Part shown: positions 41,634 through 53,367 of the stretch, in pieces
Numbering within the stretch: position 1 is the first letter of the stretch
How the letters are laid out: every line of letters starts with the position of its first letter
NCBI RefSeq assembly: GCF_004340985.1
Contig: NZ_SLYB01000003.1
Coordinates: 100,149 to 164,148 of the forward strand
Length of the DNA stretch: 64,000 nt
Origin: Cricetibacter osteomyelitidis
GTDB taxonomy: Bacteria > Pseudomonadota > Gammaproteobacteria > Enterobacterales > Pasteurellaceae
Direction: 5' to 3'
Notes under the pieces: generated by a model
The model's database searches: none
What the model saw: only the letters and a program-made list of their open reading frames with translations
Told to the model about the DNA's origin: nothing
Program-made: the position numbers and the translations under genes

Positions 41634-42350
41634 TTATTCATTTGTAACCAATAAATACCCTTTGCCCCGCAAAGTTTTAAACCAAGGCAAACCATTTGCC
41701 CGCTGCGGTAATTTTCTGCGAATGTTGGACATATGCATATCAATCGCCCGATCAAATGGCGTTAAGCGTTTTCCCAGCACCTCTAAACTTAACATTTCAC
41801 GAGATAAAATCGTTCCGGGATTGCGAATAAGAATTTCCAGCAACGCATATTCAGTGCCGGTGAAATCTAAAGACTCTCCGTTATACATTACTTGTTGATG
41901 ACCTTTGTGCAAAAGCAATCCGTCAAACAAAATTTCTTTACGGTTATCTTCTTTATTTGAATTTAATTCGGGTCTCAGTGAGGATTTCACATTAAAACGA
42001 CGTAAGATGGCTTTTATACGTGCAATTAATTCTCTATCATTGAATGGTTTCGGTAAGTAATCGTCAGCGCCTAATTCCAATCCTAATACGCGGTCAATAT
42101 CATTGCCTCGAGCCGTCAACATTAACACCGGTATATCGTATTTTTGACGCAATTTCTTAAGTGTATCAATACCGTTAAGTACCGGCATCATCACATCAAG
42201 CAATACAATATCATAAGATTTTTGTTCAAGTTTTTGTAACGCTTCCATACCATTATAGGCAATATCCACATTGAAACTTTCCAAACCGAGCAGTTCGGAA
42301 AGTAATTCGGTTAACTCCACATCATCATCAACTAATAAAACATTTGACAT
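41634..42350 (-). CDS. cpxR: Envelope-stress response regulator CpxR
   Basis: 238 aa. The receiver domain has the acidic pair (VDDDVEL), phosphoacceptor Asp in VLLDVMMPVLNG, Thr in MLTARG and Lys in PKPF. An OmpR/PhoB winged helix follows (TEYALLEILIRNPGTILSREML...RAIDMHMSNIRRKL). Strong likeness to CpxR. No clear repeated GTAAA box was found in the region upstream. Confidence 0.94.
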   Translation of the reverse strand: MSNVLLVDDDVELTELLSELLGLESFNVDIAYNGMEALQKLEQKSYDIVLLDVMMPVLNGIDTLKKLRQKYDIPVLMLTARGNDIDRVLGLELGADDYLPKPFNDRELIARIKAILRRFNVKSSLRPELNSNKEDNRKEILFDGLLLHKGHQQVMYNGESLDFTGTEYALLEILIRNPGTILSREMLSLEVLGKRLTPFDRAIDMHMSNIRRKLPQRANGLPWFKTLRGKGYLLVTNE

Positions 42351-42485
42351 CTCATTATCCTTATTACAATTACGTATGATTATGCTTATTTATTATTGCT
42401 TCTGTACCGATATAATATTAATCAATACATGTAGTTAAGACAAATTTTTTTAGCTAAATTCCATATAAAATCGAATTCAGCGTAT

Positions 42486-42815
42486 TTATAAACATTTTAC
42501 CGGTTTCGGCAACCCGGCCAATTTAGTGGCCTGTTTCGCAGGACCGTCGGGAAATAAACGTTGTAAATATCGGCTATTACCTTTTTCCGGACCGAATTTT
42601 TCCGCCATGGCTTTCACTAACATTCTGATGGCGGGCGAGGTGTTATATTCTTGATAAAATTCACGTACAAAATGAATCACTTCCCAATGCAATTCGGTCA
42701 ACTCAATGCCTTCTTTTGCTGCAATAGCCTGTGCTACGTCTTGATCCCATTGGTTGTAATCCATTAAATAACCGGCAGGATCCGTTTCAATTTGTTTTTG
42801 ATTGATTTCTAACAT
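42486..42815 (-). CDS. tusE: Sulfurtransferase TusE (DsrC family)
   Basis: 109 aa, same length as E. coli TusE. It accepts sulfur from TusBCD and passes it to MnmA for 2-thiouridine in t[29 protein letters not shown] and the C-terminal PKPVKC with the reactive Cys are conserved. The frame opens at 42854; the ATG at 42815 has AGGAA upstream and matches the family start. yccA lies upstream in the same direction, as in E. coli, separated by an uptake-sequence hairpin. Confidence 0.93.
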   Translation of the reverse strand: MLEINQKQIETDPAGYLMDYNQWDQDVAQAIAAKEGIELTELHWEVIHFVREFYQEYNTSPAIRMLVKAMAEKFGPEKGNSRYLQRLFPDGPAKQATKLAGLPKPVKCL

Positions 42816-42840
42816 ATTTATTCCTGAATACTTACAATAC

Positions 42841-42878
42841 AAAAGTGCGGTCAAATTTTTGAAAATTTAACCGCACTT
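42841..42878 (-). terminator. Uptake-sequence inverted pair between yccA and tusE
   Basis: AAAAGTGCGGT and ACCGCACTT arms with additional A/T pairing make a long stem. On the minus strand it follows the yccA stop and is succeeded by TTTTGTATT. It also lies just upstream of tusE, so tusE may have its own promoter or depend on read-through. Confidence 0.65.
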
Positions 42879-42922
42879 CCTTGATTAATCAAATATGATT
42901 AATTTAATATTTTATCCGATGA

Positions 42923-43591
42923 TTAATCATTACCACGTAAAATGGATAACAAATTCAATAAGCTGATAAACAAGTTATACAATGACACGAAAATGCTGAT
43001 AGTTGCACGGATATAGTTGGTTTCGCCACCGTGAATGATCGCACTGGTCTGATATAAAATACCCAAGGTAGAGAACACCACAAATAAAGCACTGATACCT
43101 ACGTATAATGCAGGAATCTGTAAGAAAATCGTTGCCACCATACCGAGCAATAACACAATAAATAACGCGAACATCGTGCCGGATAAGAAGGACATATCTT
43201 TCTTAGTGGTCAATACATAAGCAGAACAGGCAAAGAATACTAACGCCGTGCCCGCTAATGCCAGCATAACGGCATCACCTAAACCGGCACCGATATACAG
43301 ATTTAAAATCGGTCCGATGGTATAGCCTAAGAAACCGGTAAACGCAAAAGCAGAAAGAATGCCTAAACCGCTATTTGCCGTGGCATTGGTTAAGAATAAT
43401 AAACCATAAAAACCCACTAAAGTCACAATAATGCCCGGACGCGGCAAATTCATCGCCATTGCTACATAAGCCACTACTGCGGAAAACGCTAAAGTCAATG
43501 CCAATAAAAAGTAGGTGTTACGCAGCACTTTATGAGTGCTAAGTAACGAAGTAGAACCTTCTCTAGCATTTGTCACTAAACGAGATTGCAT
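42923..43591 (-). CDS. yccA: BAX inhibitor-1 family membrane protein YccA
   Basis: 222 aa with seven hydrophobic segments and no signal peptide. It matches HI0044 and E. coli YccA, a substrate and modulator of the FtsH protease that protects SecY under stress. Typical stretches are [21 protein letters not shown] and the C-terminal [20 protein letters not shown]. The GGAG ribosome site precedes the ATG. Confidence 0.9.
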   Translation of the reverse strand: MQSRLVTNAREGSTSLLSTHKVLRNTYFLLALTLAFSAVVAYVAMAMNLPRPGIIVTLVGFYGLLFLTNATANSGLGILSAFAFTGFLGYTIGPILNLYIGAGLGDAVMLALAGTALVFFACSAYVLTTKKDMSFLSGTMFALFIVLLLGMVATIFLQIPALYVGISALFVVFSTLGILYQTSAIIHGGETNYIRATISIFVSLYNLFISLLNLLSILRGND

Positions 43592-43806
43592 AAAAACTCC
43601 TTTCAGTTTTTGTGTAAATAAAGAATAAGAACGAATATTGATAAAGTAAGGTTTAGCTATAAAAAAGTCAATGGCAAATCATCGATTTTCTAAAAATAAC
43701 ATTCCTTTAACAATCATTTGAATAAATTATAAGCACTCAAAAATAAATCATGAATATTTTGTTTACTTCATCTCCCCGCTATATTATATTAAGCTCCGTT
43801 TTCAAC

Positions 43807-43896
43807 GGAGGAATGGTCGAGTGGTTGAAGGCACCGGTCTTGAAAACCGGCGAGGGTTTACGCCCTCCGTGAGTTCGAATCTCACTTCCTCCGCCA
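43807..43896 (+). tRNA. serT: tRNA-Ser (UGA anticodon)
   Basis: 90 nt including encoded CCA. It has the long variable arm of serine tRNAs (GAGGGTTTACGCCCTC), the anticodon loop CTTGAAA and the GGTTCGAATC-like T arm (AGTTCGAATCT). The acceptor stem GGAGGAA pairs with TTCCTCC. Confidence 0.97.
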
Positions 43897-44019
43897 TTAA
43901 ATTCAAAGAAGTCGTAAACTAAATGCAGTTTACGGCTTTTTGCTATTTTACACTTTGAAATCTCTAGAAAAAACGAGAAAATGCACCGCACTTTCTCATT
44001 TTTCTGTTTCAACACTTAA

Positions 44020-45246
<1,227 letters not shown>

Positions 45247-46164
45247 TTAATGGGATTTAAATAATTTGTGCCCTACCGCAGACAACATTGCCCCTAATAC
45301 TACAATAAATGCTCCGATATAACTAATAGTATTTAGTGCCGGATTGGCAAAATGCTCCGGTGAAAACGCATGGGCAATGTGGGAAAATAAAATAGTAAAC
45401 AAGGGTACAAGCGTAATCACCACACTGACTTTCGACACATCCCAACGGTTCAGGGCTTCGGCATAAGCGCCATAGCCGATTAACGTATTTAAACAGCAAT
45501 AAATAAAACAAGCGAGAACAAAACCGTTTGCTGTCTGCACTTGAGCAAATTGTGCAAACGGCATAAAAACCAACGCACACCCCGTATATATCATTAATAA
45601 AATTTGTTGGGAAGTGAAACTACGTAACATCAACTTTTGTGCCATGCCGTAAGCCACCCAAACCAACGCTGCCGTCACGCTTAATACTACGCCGATAAAA
45701 TATTGATTCAAACTTAAAAAGAAACTCAATTTATCATTAAAAAACAAGATCAAACCAATAATTAAAATTAACAATCCTATCTTTTGATGCAATCCTAATT
45801 TTTCTTTAAATACAACGACACCGCAAATCAACATTAAAAATGAAGAAAGATGAATAAATATTTGTGCAACCGAAGGCTCGATATAATTTAACGAGGAATT
45901 AAACAAAAAGAAGTTCCCCGCCAAACCAAGCACACCAAAAATGACCAACCAACGGTAATTAAATACGATACTTCTCAAAGACGGCAATTTTTTGCTAAAA
46001 CCCAACAACAGCAACAGGGCTAAAGAGGCGACCACAAAACGATAAAAAACAATCGTTTGGGCATTCATCACCGCCAACACTTGTTTGAGTGCGATAGGCA
46101 ATGAGCCCCAAGCCATGGTTGTGATCATTGCCAAACAAAATCCGAGTAAAGGTTGCTGTTTCAT
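45247..46164 (-). CDS. EamA/DMT-family transporter, copy 2
   Basis: 305 aa, ten hydrophobic segments in two EamA repeats. It is a close paralogue of the gene immediately upstream: same length, same start (MKQQ-LGF), and shared stretches such as GAYAEALNRWDVSKVSVV and YIGAFIVVLGAMLSAVGHKL. It corresponds in position to the single HI0878 gene of H. influenzae. DMT members export amino acids, nucleotides or other metabolites; the substrate is unknown. Genes are 9 bp apart, so they are co-transcribed. Confidence 0.85.
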   Translation of the reverse strand: MKQQPLLGFCLAMITTMAWGSLPIALKQVLAVMNAQTIVFYRFVVASLALLLLLGFSKKLPSLRSIVFNYRWLVIFGVLGLAGNFFLFNSSLNYIEPSVAQIFIHLSSFLMLICGVVVFKEKLGLHQKIGLLILIIGLILFFNDKLSFFLSLNQYFIGVVLSVTAALVWVAYGMAQKLMLRSFTSQQILLMIYTGCALVFMPFAQFAQVQTANGFVLACFIYCCLNTLIGYGAYAEALNRWDVSKVSVVITLVPLFTILFSHIAHAFSPEHFANPALNTISYIGAFIVVLGAMLSAVGHKLFKSH

Positions 46165-46173
46165 TTATTGTCC

Positions 46174-47091
46174 TTATTTCATCTTAATCAATTTATGTCC
46201 GATAGAAGATACCATTGCGCCTAAAACCACAACGATAGCGCCCAAATAACTCACCCAATTTAACGCTACGTTAGCAAAATAATAAGGAAAAAGTGCGGTG
46301 GCTAAATGAGAAAATATCAGTGTAAATACCGGAATCTGTGTCAGAATTGTACTGACTTTTGCCACATCCCAACGTTTCAATGCTTCCGCATAGCACCCGT
46401 ATGCCATAATGGTATTAACGCCGGAAAAAATCAAACAAACTAATTGAAAACGATTTAAGCCTTGAATCTGCGATATATCGGCAGAAGGTAAAAATACCAC
46501 ACTACAACCAATATAAATGATTAACAGAATTTGTTGTGAATTTAACTGACCTAATAAAAGTTTTTGTGCGATTGCGTAAATAACCCAGATAAAACTGGAA
46601 GCAATAGTAATTAAAACCCCTTTGAAATATAAATTCAATTGTAAAAAATCGTCAAATCGCTCATTAAAGAATAATACTAACCCTAAGGTTAAAATGATTA
46701 ACCCCATTTTCTGATGTAATGCTATTTTCTCTTTAAATAAAAGGACACCGGTAAACAGCATAATAAAAGAAGATAGCGGGCTTAATACCTGACTCGTCGT
46801 CGGAGGAATATATTTTAATGCTAAATTATATAAAAAAAAGTTAATGGATAATCCGGCTATCGCTAAGAGAAGTAATAACGTATTTTTCCCATTAATCGGC
46901 TTCAAGCGAGGAAAATTACGACTAATAGCTAATAAAAAAAGCAATCCTAGTGCGGAAAAGGCAAAACGATACCAAACGGAAGTTTGAATATCCATCACTT
47001 TTACCACCTGCTGCACAAAAAGCGGCAATGTACTCCACATAAATGCAGCGATTAAACTAAAGGTAAAACCCAGTACAGCTTGTTGTTTCAT
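46174..47091 (-). CDS. EamA/DMT-family transporter, copy 1
   Basis: 305 aa, again two EamA repeats with ten membrane helices. Characteristic stretches are GCYAEALKRWDVAKVSTIL and YLGAIVVVLGAMVSSIGHKLIK. Its equal length to the next gene and matching ends indicate a tandem duplication. Divergence is considerable, so the event is not recent, and the two may have different substrates. It follows rpmA after a terminator hairpin (47115-47141). Confidence 0.85.
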   Translation of the reverse strand: MKQQAVLGFTFSLIAAFMWSTLPLFVQQVVKVMDIQTSVWYRFAFSALGLLFLLAISRNFPRLKPINGKNTLLLLLAIAGLSINFFLYNLALKYIPPTTSQVLSPLSSFIMLFTGVLLFKEKIALHQKMGLIILTLGLVLFFNERFDDFLQLNLYFKGVLITIASSFIWVIYAIAQKLLLGQLNSQQILLIIYIGCSVVFLPSADISQIQGLNRFQLVCLIFSGVNTIMAYGCYAEALKRWDVAKVSTILTQIPVFTLIFSHLATALFPYYFANVALNWVSYLGAIVVVLGAMVSSIGHKLIKMK

Positions 47092-47114
47092 CGTTATTTA
47101 TTACCGGAAAACGA

Positions 47115-47141
47115 AAATGCCCTACATCACGTAGGGCATTT
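47115..47141 (-). terminator. Terminator after rpmA
   Basis: AAATGCCCTAC and GTAGGGCATTT form a perfect 11-bp stem with a 5-nt loop, 20 bp past the rpmA stop. Confidence 0.8.
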
Positions 47142-47160
47142 AAAAATGATTATATTGAAA

Positions 47161-47418
47161 TTATTCAGCAACAATACTTACGTATTTACGGCTTTTTTCG
47201 CCTTTTACTTCAAATTTCACTTTACCGTCTGCGGTTGCAAATAAAGTATAATCACGACCCATACCAACATTTGTACCTGCGTGGAACTTAGTACCACGTT
47301 GACGAACAATAATGCTACCTGCTAAAACAGATTCACCACCGAAACGTTTAACACCAAGGCGTTTAGCTTCAGAATCACGACCGTTACGAGTTGAACCACC
47401 CGCTTTTTTAGTTGCCAT
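47161..47418 (-). CDS. rpmA: 50S ribosomal protein L27
   Basis: 85 aa. [24 protein letters not shown] is the standard L27 N terminus, which reaches the peptidyl-transferase centre, and the family block [23 protein letters not shown] follows. It sits 19 bp after rplU, the universal order. Confidence 0.98.
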   Translation of the reverse strand: MATKKAGGSTRNGRDSEAKRLGVKRFGGESVLAGSIIVRQRGTKFHAGTNVGMGRDYTLFATADGKVKFEVKGEKSRKYVSIVAE

Positions 47419-47437
47419 CTTTAGTTACTCCTCTGAA

Positions 47438-47749
47438 TTATGCTTGAATCCCAGTGATTTTCACTTCTGTGAACCACTGACGATGACCTTGTTGTTTACG
47501 ACTGTGTTTACGACGACGGAATTTAACGATTTTAATTTTATCGCCACGACCGTGAGAAACCACTTCAGCCACTACTTTGCTACCGGCAACAACCGGTGCA
47601 CCAATTTTAACATCTTCACCATTAACGACCATTAACACTGAATCAAATTCAACTGTTTCACCAGTAGAAACTTCAAGTTTTTCTAAACGAACAACCTGAC
47701 CTTCACTTACTCGGTGTTGTTTGCCGCCACTTTGGAAAACTGCGTACAT
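47438..47749 (-). CDS. rplU: 50S ribosomal protein L21
   Basis: 103 aa. [26 protein letters not shown] and the C-terminal [19 protein letters not shown] identify L21, which binds 23S rRNA near its 5' region. First gene of the rplU-rpmA unit, divergent from ispB, as in E. coli and H. influenzae. The 226-bp gap to ispB is AT-rich with one uptake sequence; I see no defined leader structure. Confidence 0.98.
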   Translation of the reverse strand: MYAVFQSGGKQHRVSEGQVVRLEKLEVSTGETVEFDSVLMVVNGEDVKIGAPVVAGSKVVAEVVSHGRGDKIKIVKFRRRKHSRKQQGHRQWFTEVKITGIQA

Positions 47750-47976
47750 AAATACTCCGCTTAAATTTGTGCCTGTAAATTATTAGGCACATCAAATTCA
47801 TATAAATAGGTCGCAAATTCTACGCAAAAATCGTAAAGAGTGCAAGTGCATTTTTACAATAAAATACAAGAAAACAAAAAATTTTAGATTTTTACGCGGT
47901 TTCCTTTTAGAAAAACGGAAAAATCAGTTACAATCAACCGCACTTTTGTTTATAACACTAAAACAATATTATAGCG

Positions 47977-48966
47977 ATGATGAGTAACTTAATGGATATC
48001 AACGCCATTCACGCCCTTGCTGAAAATGATATGCAGGCAGTGAATGCAGAAATTTTACAACAAATGAATTCCGATGTGGTATTGATTAATCAGCTTGGCT
48101 ATTACATCGTGCAAAGCGGCGGCAAACGCATTCGCCCGATGCTTGCGGTGCTGACGGCACATGCGTTGAATTATCAAGAAAAAGCGAAATATATCACTTG
48201 CGGCAGTTTTATTGAAATGATCCACACAGCGACATTATTACATGATGATGTCGTGGATGAATCCGATATGCGCCGCGGCCGCGCTACCGCCAATGCGGAA
48301 TTCGGCAATGCGGCAAGCGTGCTGGTAGGAGATTTCATTTATACCCGCTCATTCCAGATGATGACTGCCTTAGGTTCAATGCGGATTTTACAAATTATGT
48401 CCGATGCGATTAATGTAATCGCGGAAGGTGAAGTGCAACAGTTGATGAATGTCAATGAGCCGAATACTACCGAAGCCAATTACATGAAAGTCATTTACAG
48501 CAAAACCGCCCGCTTATTTGAAGTGGCAACTCAAGCTATCGCAATTCTTGCGGGAGCCGATGAAAAAATAGAAAAGGGATTGCAGGATTACGGGCGTTAT
48601 CTCGGTACCGCATTTCAACTTGTCGATGATGTATTAGATTACAGTGCCAGTGCGGCGGCATTAGGTAAAAATGTGGGCGATGATTTGGAAGAAGGTAAAC
48701 CGACCTTACCCTTATTACATGCCATGCAAAAAGGTTCACCGGAACAGGCCGCACTTATTCGCTCGGTTATCGAACATGCCGGACAACGTGATAAACTCGA
48801 TGAAGTGCTGGCAATTATGCAACAACACGGTTCATTAGATTACGCCATGCAGCGAGCCAAAGAAGAAGCACAAAAAGCGGTCGATGCTATCGCTATCCTA
48901 CCGGAAAGCCAATATAAACAAGCGTTGATTTCATTGGCTTATTTATCCGTTGATCGCAATTATTAA
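47977..48966 (+). CDS. ispB: Octaprenyl diphosphate synthase
   Basis: 329 aa. It makes the side chain for ubiquinone and menaquinone. The two aspartate-rich motifs [15 protein letters not shown] and [11 protein letters not shown] are both present, as is [11 protein letters not shown] near the N terminus. Starts MMSNLMDI are possible at three nearby ATGs; none has a strong ribosome site. queH follows at 23 bp. Confidence 0.94.
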   Translation: MMSNLMDINAIHALAENDMQAVNAEILQQMNSDVVLINQLGYYIVQSGGKRIRPMLAVLTAHALNYQEKAKYITCGSFIEMIHTATLLHDDVVDESDMRRGRATANAEFGNAASVLVGDFIYTRSFQMMTALGSMRILQIMSDAINVIAEGEVQQLMNVNEPNTTEANYMKVIYSKTARLFEVATQAIAILAGADEKIEKGLQDYGRYLGTAFQLVDDVLDYSASAAALGKNVGDDLEEGKPTLPLLHAMQKGSPEQAALIRSVIEHAGQRDKLDEVLAIMQQHGSLDYAMQRAKEEAQKAVDAIAILPESQYKQALISLAYLSVDRNY

Positions 48967-48989
48967 GATGTCCTAACGTAAACATTAAT

Positions 48990-49712
48990 ATGACTGAACA
49001 AATTAACATTCAACAACACACGCGAGCACAAAATCGCAAACAAAAAGTAAAAAAAGATCCTAATGCACCTTTTGTACGCCCGAAATTAGAACTGCCGAAC
49101 GGACACCACAAATTATTGCTACATTCCTGCTGTGCTCCTTGTTCCGGCGAGGTGATGGAAGCGATTCACGCATCGGGCATTGAATTTACCATTTATTTTT
49201 ATAATCCGAATATTCACCCGCTAAAAGAATATTTGATTCGTAAAGAGGAAAATATCCGTTTTGCCGAAAAATGGGGTATCCCTTTTATTGATGCGGACTA
49301 CGACCGCCAGAATTGGTTTGATCGTGCCAAAGGCATGGAAAACGAACCGGAACGTGGCATCCGCTGCACCATGTGTTTTGATATGCGGCTTGAAAAAGCC
49401 GCCGAATATGCACATGAACACGGTTTTCCGGTGTTTACCAGCTGTTTGGGTATTTCCCGCTGGAAAGATATGAACCAAATTAACGGTTGTGGCCACCGTG
49501 CGGCAGAAAAATATGATGATGTGATCTATTGGGACTACAACTGGCGTAAAGGCGGCGGTTCCCAACGCATGATCGAAATCAGCAAACGGGAAGGATTCTA
49601 TCAACAAGAATACTGCGGTTGCGTGTATTCATTGCGTGATACAAACCGTTGGCGGGAAGCAAACGGACGAGAAAAAATTGAAATCGGTACCCTATTTTAT
49701 TCGGCGGGCTAG
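48990..49712 (+). CDS. queH: Epoxyqueuosine reductase QueH
   Basis: 240 aa. QueH performs the last step of queuosine synthesis and is not related to QueG. Cysteine motifs are [11 protein letters not shown] near residue 46, RCTMCFDMR near 130 and EYCGCVYSL near 208; they bind a [4Fe-4S] cluster and a metal. It matches the former DUF208 family and HI0882. Co-directional with ispB. Confidence 0.9.
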   Translation: MTEQINIQQHTRAQNRKQKVKKDPNAPFVRPKLELPNGHHKLLLHSCCAPCSGEVMEAIHASGIEFTIYFYNPNIHPLKEYLIRKEENIRFAEKWGIPFIDADYDRQNWFDRAKGMENEPERGIRCTMCFDMRLEKAAEYAHEHGFPVFTSCLGISRWKDMNQINGCGHRAAEKYDDVIYWDYNWRKGGGSQRMIEISKREGFYQQEYCGCVYSLRDTNRWREANGREKIEIGTLFYSAG

Positions 49713-49880
49713 CTATTTTGACCGCTCCAAAAAAGGGCGTAAAATGACCGCACTTTTCCCATTTATCCTGTTTATATCCAAATCCCATAAACCATAAAAA
49801 TTAACTATTTGCTTTTATGCGGATAATCATCATAATGAATAGAATTGATCATTGTAACCAAAAAAATGGAAGCACCGCCA

Positions 49881-52154
49881 ATGAAGATTCAAGACACAAT
49901 TAAACAAAACCAACTCGGTTTATTATTCCAACAAGGTACATTCGGCATTGAAAAGGAAAGTCAACGTGTACACGCAGACGGTTCGATTGTTACAACGCCG
50001 CACCCTAAGCCATTCGGCAATCGCTCTTATCACCCTTATATTCAAACGGATTTCGCCGAAAGTCAGTTAGAGCTGATTACACCGCCACAGCAAAAACTGG
50101 AAGATACATTTCGTTGGTTATCCGCCATTCATGAAGTCACCATCCGTTCAATGCCGGAAGATGAATATATTTTTCCCATGAGCATGCCCGCCGGTTTACC
50201 GAATGCGGATTTAATCCAAGTGGCACAGCTCGATAATCCGGCAGATGTGGCCTATCGCGAGCATTTAGTGGGTACTTACGGTAAAAATAAACAGATGGTG
50301 AGCGGTATTCACTACAACTTCCAACTATCACAGGATTTAATTCAAACCTTATTCAACGCCCAAACAGAATACAAAAGTGCGGTGGATTTTCAGAATAATT
50401 TATATCTCAAAATGGCGAAAAACTTCCTGCGTTACCAATGGGTTTTAGTCTATTTATTAGCCGCCACGCCGACGGTACAGGATAATTATTTTAAAGACGG
50501 TTCGCCGCTGAAAGAAGGTCAATTTGTCCGCAGTTTGCGTTCCAGTCGTTACGGTTATGTGAATGAACCTGAAATCAAAGTGTCTTTCGACAGTTTAGAA
50601 CGCTATGCCGACACCTTAGAACATTGGGTGAATAACGGCAAACTGATCGCCGAGAAAGAATTTTATTCCAACGTGCGTTTCCGCGGTGCAAAAAAAGCCC
50701 GTGAATTATTGGACACCGGTATTCAATACTTAGAATTCCGCTTATTTGATCTCAACCCGCTGGAACCTTACGGAATAAATTTAGCCGACGCGAAATTTAT
50801 TCATTTATTTGCCTTGTTAATGGTGTGGTTGGATGAGACTGCCGACCAAAGTGCGGTGGAATTAGGCAAAGAAATGCTGGAAAAAGTCGCCTTTGAAGCC
50901 CCGAACAGCGAAACCCAGTTTCGTGCGGAAGGTGAATGGTTATTAACGCAACTTATTACAATGGCTCAGGAAATTAATGCCGATGCAGAATCTATCGCGG
51001 TGGCACAAGATAAACTCAGCCAATTTGCCGATCCCAATAAAACCTTAGGTGCTCGCGTGCTGCAAGCCATTCAACAAGCAGGCGACTATCAAAAACTCGG
51101 CGCGACATTGGCTCAGCAATATAAAAAGCAAGCCTATGAACGTTTCTATGCATTGTCCGCCTTTGATAATATGGAGCTTTCCACTCAGGCTTTGATGTTC
51201 GATCTCATTCAGAAAGGCATCAAAATCGAGATTTTGGATGAACAAGATCAGTTTCTTTGTTTGCAATTCGGCGATCACATTGAATATGTGAAAAACGGCA
51301 ATATGACCGGCCACGACAGCTATATTTCCCCGTTGATTATGGAAAATAAAGTGGTTACTAAAAAAGTGCTGGCAAAAGCCGGATTCAACGTGCCGCAAAG
51401 CATGGAATTTCGTTCGCCGGAAAGTGCAGTGGCAAATTATCCGCTTTTTGAAGGTCGTGCTGTGGTGATTAAACCGAAATCCACCAACTTCGGTTTAGGC
51501 ATCACCATTTTCCAACAAGGCGTACAGGATAAAAATGACTTCGCTAAAGCCATTGAAATCGCCTTCCGTGAAGACAAAGAAGTGATGGTAGAAGATTATT
51601 TAACAGGTACGGAATACCGTTTCTTTGTGCTGGGCGATGAAACGTTGGCGGTGCTGTTGCGGGTTCCGGCTAATGTCATCGGCGACGGCAGGCATACAGT
51701 CGCAGAATTGGTGGCAATGAAAAATGATCACCCGTTACGCGGCGACGGTAGCCGCACACCGTTGAAAAAAATCGCTTTAGGCGAAATCGAACGGTTACAG
51801 CTGAAAGAACAAGGTTTAACCGTGGACAGCATTCCGACAAAAGATCAGCTTGTGCAACTGCGTGCCAATTCCAACATCAGCACCGGCGGCGATTCCATAG
51901 ATATGACCGACGAAATGCACCCAAGCTATAAACAGCTGGCAGTCGATATTACCAAAGCCATGGGAGCAGCGGTATGTGGTGTGGATCTGATTATCCCCGA
52001 TCTCAAACAACCGGCACAGCCAAACTTGAAATCCTGGGGTGTCATTGAAGCCAATTTCAACCCGATGATGATGATGCATATTTTCCCTTATTCCGGCAAA
52101 TCCCGCCGCGTCACGCAAAATGTGATTAAAATGCTGTTTCCCGAATGGAAATAA
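49881..52154 (+). CDS. gshF: Bifunctional glutamate-cysteine ligase/glutathione synthetase
   Basis: 757 aa from the ATG at 49881 (MKIQDTIKQNQLG), the length of Pasteurella multocida GshF; the frame opens 12 codons earlier. The N-terminal GshA part contains GIEKESQRV and SGIHYNFQLS. The C-terminal ATP-grasp part contains VVIKPKSTNFGLGITIF, MVEDYLTGTEYRFFVLG and VIEANFNPMMMMHIFPY. One protein thus makes glutathione from its amino acids. H. influenzae lacks this gene and takes up glutathione. Uptake sequences inside encode Ser-Ala-Val. Confidence 0.96.
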   Translation: MKIQDTIKQNQLGLLFQQGTFGIEKESQRVHADGSIVTTPHPKPFGNRSYHPYIQTDFAESQLELITPPQQKLEDTFRWLSAIHEVTIRSMPEDEYIFPMSMPAGLPNADLIQVAQLDNPADVAYREHLVGTYGKNKQMVSGIHYNFQLSQDLIQTLFNAQTEYKSAVDFQNNLYLKMAKNFLRYQWVLVYLLAATPTVQDNYFKDGSPLKEGQFVRSLRSSRYGYVNEPEIKVSFDSLERYADTLEHWVNNGKLIAEKEFYSNVRFRGAKKARELLDTGIQYLEFRLFDLNPLEPYGINLADAKFIHLFALLMVWLDETADQSAVELGKEMLEKVAFEAPNSETQFRAEGEWLLTQLITMAQEINADAESIAVAQDKLSQFADPNKTLGARVLQAIQQAGDYQKLGATLAQQYKKQAYERFYALSAFDNMELSTQALMFDLIQKGIKIEILDEQDQFLCLQFGDHIEYVKNGNMTGHDSYISPLIMENKVVTKKVLAKAGFNVPQSMEFRSPESAVANYPLFEGRAVVIKPKSTNFGLGITIFQQGVQDKNDFAKAIEIAFREDKEVMVEDYLTGTEYRFFVLGDETLAVLLRVPANVIGDGRHTVAELVAMKNDHPLRGDGSRTPLKKIALGEIERLQLKEQGLTVDSIPTKDQLVQLRANSNISTGGDSIDMTDEMHPSYKQLAVDITKAMGAAVCGVDLIIPDLKQPAQPNLKSWGVIEANFNPMMMMHIFPYSGKSRRVTQNVIKMLFPEWK

Positions 52155-52163
52155 TAATCCCTT

Positions 52164-52190
52164 AAAGTGCGGTCGGTTTTGACCGCATTT
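52164..52190 (+). terminator. Terminator after gshF from a decayed uptake-sequence pair
   Basis: AAAGTGCGGTC pairs with GACCGCATTT around GGTTTT. The second arm has T where the uptake core has C (ACCGCATTT), so the hairpin remains, with a mismatch, but only one arm is a proper uptake sequence. Confidence 0.65.
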
Positions 52191-52269
52191 TCTTACTCGG
52201 CATATATCTATTAAATCCGGCAAAAATCAAGTACAATTCACACAATTCAACAAAACATAGGAAACAATT

Positions 52270-53367
52270 TTGTACACCGAAACTTTCACCCTTGAACCGC
52301 AGGATAACGGTCGTTTGCAATCCCTTTGCGGGGCATTTGATGCACATATGGAGCTCATTGAAAAATCATTTAATTTAGTGATTTCACGGCGTAATTTTAC
52401 TTTTACCCTGCAATCTGCCGATGAACAGCCGAAACCCCATCACGAAAGTCTGATCAAAAGTGCGGTGAAATTAATTCAGGATTTATATTTGGAAACCGCA
52501 CCGATTCAGGGCAAAATCAAAGAACTGGATTTGGAAGACGTACATATCGCCATTCAGGAAAGTCGCTTATTATTGCAGAATAATGATGAAAATGAGCGTG
52601 ATGAAAGCAAAGTCTATGCCACCACCATCAAAACCAAACGCGGCTTGATTAAACCGCGTGGGGCAAATCAAATTCAATATCTGCATAATATCTTGCGTCA
52701 CGATATCAGTTTCGGTATCGGCCCGGCGGGAACGGGAAAAACCTTTTTGGCGGTAGCTGCCGCGGTGGAAGCCTTGGAACGCCAAGAAACCCGCCGTATT
52801 TTGCTGACCCGCCCGGCGGTGGAAGCCGGTGAAAAATTGGGTTTCTTACCCGGCGATTTAGGGCAAAAAATCGAACCCTATTTACGTCCGTTATACGATG
52901 CGTTATTTGAAATGCTTGGCTTTGAACGGGTACAAAAACTGATGGAACGCAATGTAATTGAAATCGCACCATTGGCTTATATGCGCGGCCGTACGCTGAA
53001 TGACAGCTTTATTATTTTAGACGAAAGTCAAAACACCACCATCGAACAAATGAAAATGTTTTTAACCCGTATCGGTTTTAATTCCAAAGCAGTGATTACC
53101 GGCGATGTCACCCAAATCGACTTACCCCGCAGCCAAAAATCCGGCTTACGGCATGCAATGGAAGTGTTGGGCGATGTGCCGGAATTAAGTTTTAATTATT
53201 TTGAAAGTAAAGACATCGTCCGCCACCCGGTTGTCGCAAAAGTCGTTCAGGCTTACGAAAAATGGGAAGCCGCCGACGAAATCCGCCGCCAAGAACGCAC
53301 GGAACAACGCAAATTAGAAAAACTTAATGCGGAACAGGAAAAATTAGAAAGAGAATTATTGAAATGA
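52270..53367 (+). CDS. ybeZ: PhoH-like ATPase YbeZ
   Basis: 365 aa. P-loop [14 protein letters not shown], Walker [11 protein letters not shown] and [20 protein letters not shown] are PhoH-family landmarks; an N-terminal KH-like segment precedes them. YbeZ works with YbeY in rRNA maturation. The start is a TTG at 52270 with AGGA (52259-52262) 7 nt upstream; the N terminus [16 protein letters not shown] aligns with E. coli YbeZ. It overlaps ybeY by 4 nt (ATGA). Confidence 0.92.
   Translation: MYTETFTLEPQDNGRLQSLCGAFDAHMELIEKSFNLVISRRNFTFTLQSADEQPKPHHESLIKSAVKLIQDLYLETAPIQGKIKELDLEDVHIAIQESRLLLQNNDENERDESKVYATTIKTKRGLIKPRGANQIQYLHNILRHDISFGIGPAGTGKTFLAVAAAVEALERQETRRILLTRPAVEAGEKLGFLPGDLGQKIEPYLRPLYDALFEMLGFERVQKLMERNVIEIAPLAYMRGRTLNDSFIILDESQNTTIEQMKMFLTRIGFNSKAVITGDVTQIDLPRSQKSGLRHAMEVLGDVPELSFNYFESKDIVRHPVVAKVVQAYEKWEAADEIRRQERTEQRKLEKLNAEQEKLERELLK

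Noticed and set aside
42351..42485. CpxR autoregulatory box upstream of cpxR
   Set aside because: No two GTAAA half-sites with the expected 5-bp spacing were visible.
43779..44015. 78-aa minus-strand ORF containing GGGSEIRTHGGRKPSPVFKT
   Set aside because: This is the familiar spurious translation antisense to a tRNA-Ser gene; the tRNA on the plus strand explains the sequence.
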